Assembly (NCBI GenBank): GCA_903820565.1
Contig: CAIJHZ010000073.1
Coordinates: 1 to 8,115 of the forward strand
DNA length: 8,115 nt
Reading direction: 5' to 3'
Origin: an uncultured Actinomycetes bacterium
Lineage (GTDB): Bacteria > Actinomycetota > Actinomycetes > Nanopelagicales > Nanopelagicaceae
Shown: in pieces, positions 6,836 to 8,115 of the stretch
Layout of the letters: the number at the start of each line of letters is the position of its first letter
How positions within the stretch are numbered: position 1 is the stretch's first letter
The notes under the pieces: generated by a model
The model's input: only the letters and a program-made list of their open reading frames with translations
The model's database searches: none
What the model was told of the DNA's origin: nothing
Made by a program: the position numbers and the translations under genes

Positions 6836-7578
6836 GACAAACCAAGCACAATCAGTGCAGTGCATACGACTGCAGAATCTGCAGTCCGCCATTTGATAGG
6901 GCGATATCTTGATCGTTTTTTGCTGACGCCGTAACCACGGCTATCCATGGCTGCTGCTAGATCTAAGGAGCGAGCAAGTGACTCTTCAAGCAAAGGGATA
7001 GCAACTTTTCGCCATGAGGCAAAACCACGCAACGATTGCCCCCGCAGTTTTTGTGCCTGGCGTATACGAGAAACTGAACTAACTAGCTGTGGCAGTACTG
7101 AAGTGGCAATAACAATTGAAATACCAAATTCATAGATGTAGACGGGGAGAACTCGCAATAATCGATGCGGACTTGTTAGTGATGCCGCTGCACCAAAAAT
7201 TACAATGATTGCGCAGATTAAAACACCTTCAGTTATGGCAGATGACAGACGTTCCATGGTGACTGTTCCACCGATACGAATTCCAGGCATCCAGTTTGGT
7301 AATGGCAGAATTGGGACTGTAAAAAGTTTTGTGCCGGGAATTGGTACCCCAATTAAGACGCCAATAATTGTCCTGACGAGCAATATCCAGGCCGTTAATT
7401 TCAGGGTCCAATTGAAACTCTTCCCCCAGGGAGCGTTCTCACGATTGACAAAAACCACAACTGCAACTGCACCCACACAACTGATAGTGAAAATGGTGCT
7501 ATCACATCGAATGACCGCAATGGCCAAACCAATAGCCCAGATCCACCACGTTAGTGGGTGCAGAGACAGCTTTTTCAT
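6832..7578 (-). CDS. ECF transporter T component (CbiQ/EcfT family)
   Basis: This 248-residue membrane scaffold subunit couples ATP hydrolysis to movement of the S component. Hydrophobic segments lie at about 12-24, 28-45, 60-78, 114-134 and 147-166, followed by the amphipathic cytoplasmic coupling region and a last short hydrophobic stretch at 233-248. The two coupling motifs of the family are visible: RIRQAQKLRG (171-180, X-R-G form LRG) and LARSLDLAAAMDSRGYG (201-217, form SRG). These are the contacts with the grooves of the two ATPase domains. The chain ends abruptly within its final hydrophobic stretch, at an ATGA overlap with the ATPase gene; it may be a slightly short family member, but no frameshift remnant is evident. 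It begins 3 nt after the stop of the exported-protein gene with no clear Shine-Dalgarno, so its translation probably depends on the upstream gene. Confidence 0.88.
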   Translation of the reverse strand: MKKLSLHPLTWWIWAIGLAIAVIRCDSTIFTISCVGAVAVVVFVNRENAPWGKSFNWTLKLTAWILLVRTIIGVLIGVPIPGTKLFTVPILPLPNWMPGIRIGGTVTMERLSSAITEGVLICAIIVIFGAAASLTSPHRLLRVLPVYIYEFGISIVIATSVLPQLVSSVSRIRQAQKLRGQSLRGFASWRKVAIPLLEESLARSLDLAAAMDSRGYGVSKKRSRYRPIKWRTADSAVVCTALIVLGLS

Positions 7579-7581
7579 GAA

Positions 7582-8103
7582 CTATTTTTTGAGCAGCGCT
7601 TTAGGGGTTGGAATTTCCACACCACACTCTTTTGCTGGATAGCCAGCTAGACCACAGATCAAACCTGATCCCGCAGCACGGATTTTAGTTACTTGTCCCA
7701 GAACATCGATGCCTTGAGACTCTTTTGCAGTTCGAACACAGCTTGTAATTGTCTTCTTAACTTTTTCACCCTTTGGTGAATAAGAAGAGGATCCAAAATC
7801 AATTACGACTGCAATGCGCTTTGTATCTTTTTCGAACTTTACGCCCTTGCAAATGTTTTTGAAATCTGGCGTGACTCGTGGTTCGACAGAAGGAATGTCA
7901 TCCGAGCTAAAGACAAAAGACCAACCTTCAACAGCACCATCGGCGATATCAACTGTTGGTCCTGTCATTGCTGCAGTCCAGATTGTTTTGTTTGGAGCTG
8001 CTTGGAAATATCCCCAATAACGGTAACCCTTGTCTGCTGCTTGCGCAGAGGGCGTTACACATGCGGCGATAAGAGTTATTGCTAAAACGATTTTAAACTT
8101 CAT
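7582..8103 (-). CDS. Small exported protein resembling the SCO2322 family, first gene of the ECF cassette
   Basis: The product is 173 residues with an N-terminal export signal: basic start MKFK, hydrophobic core at about 5-14, and a signal-peptidase I type site AQA-A at 22/23. IAAC (12-15) also fits a lipobox, so surface anchoring as a lipoprotein is possible. The mature part opens with GYRYWGYF (27-33 region), then DGAVEGWSF (56-63), VEPRVTPDFKNIC (73-85), IAVVIDFG (97-104) and SGLICGLAGYPAKECG (146-161). This order resembles actinobacterial proteins annotated as SCO2322 family, recognised from memory and without known biochemical function. Four mature cysteines (C85, C122, C150, C160) could form two disulfides. 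No enzyme motif was recognised. It precedes the T subunit by 3 nt, so it is very probably co-expressed with the importer, and an accessory role in solute capture is an inference. Only 12 nt upstream are visible, so the operon promoter or any leader is outside the window. Confidence 0.8.
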   Translation of the reverse strand: MKFKIVLAITLIAACVTPSAQAADKGYRYWGYFQAAPNKTIWTAAMTGPTVDIADGAVEGWSFVFSSDDIPSVEPRVTPDFKNICKGVKFEKDTKRIAVVIDFGSSSYSPKGEKVKKTITSCVRTAKESQGIDVLGQVTKIRAAGSGLICGLAGYPAKECGVEIPTPKALLKK

Positions 8104-8115
8104 TGCTGTGGGGCC

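Noticed and set aside
6836..6892. Cysteine-rich 19-residue extension of the ATPase (CRFC and CTDC pairs), which looks like a small metal-binding motif.
   Set aside because: It is the shadow of the T-subunit C-terminus in another frame; the ABC domain starts normally at the ATG at 6835, which forms a typical ATGA overlap.
8104..8115. Cobalamin riboswitch or promoter ahead of the ECF cassette.
   Set aside because: Only 12 bases upstream of the first gene are in the window, so nothing can be supported either way.

Overview
The window looks like chromosome of a moderately low-GC, streamlined actinomycete. Freshwater Nanopelagicales (the acI group, e.g. Planktophila-like) would fit, but that placement is inferred from base composition, compact spacing and gene content, not from a marker gene. 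Three things point to Actinomycetota: an E2 subunit whose N-terminus resembles actinobacterial SucB/DlaT, a gcvT / pepA / lpd / sucB neighbourhood like that around mycobacterial gcvT-pepB-dlaT, and a secreted protein that resembles a family first named in Streptomyces (SCO2322).

Left part (1-3326, minus strand): pepA, lpd and sucB are read right to left. pepA encodes a leucyl aminopeptidase. lpd is the flavoprotein E3 of the 2-oxoacid dehydrogenase complexes. sucB, cut by the window edge, is the lipoyl-bearing E2. lpd and sucB are 15 nt apart and both have good Shine-Dalgarno sequences, so they form a transcription unit. pepA lies 86 nt upstream of lpd with no convincing terminator between them and may belong to the same unit.

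Middle (3327-4453): a 38-nt divergent gap separates pepA from gcvT, the aminomethyltransferase (T-protein) of the glycine cleavage system. The gap holds candidate promoters facing both ways and no room for long leaders. The link between gcvT and lpd is functional as well as positional, since E3 also reoxidises the lipoyl H-protein of glycine cleavage.

Right part (4434-8103, minus strand): a tight four-gene cassette is read right to left: a small exported protein, an ECF transporter T subunit, a fused double ATPase, and an S (substrate-binding) membrane subunit. Junctions are a 3-nt gap, a 4-nt ATGA overlap and a 1-nt TAATG overlap. Together they encode a complete energy-coupling-factor importer with its own exported partner. 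The substrate cannot be read from the sequence; a corrinoid or other vitamin is a hypothesis. The cassette converges on gcvT with a 20-nt overlap of coding ends, and a perfect 10-bp inverted repeat there could fold on either transcript.

Coding density is very high. No tRNA, rRNA, CRISPR array, insertion sequence or prophage gene was seen, and no non-coding stretch exceeds 100 bases. The least understood part is the ECF cassette with its exported protein.
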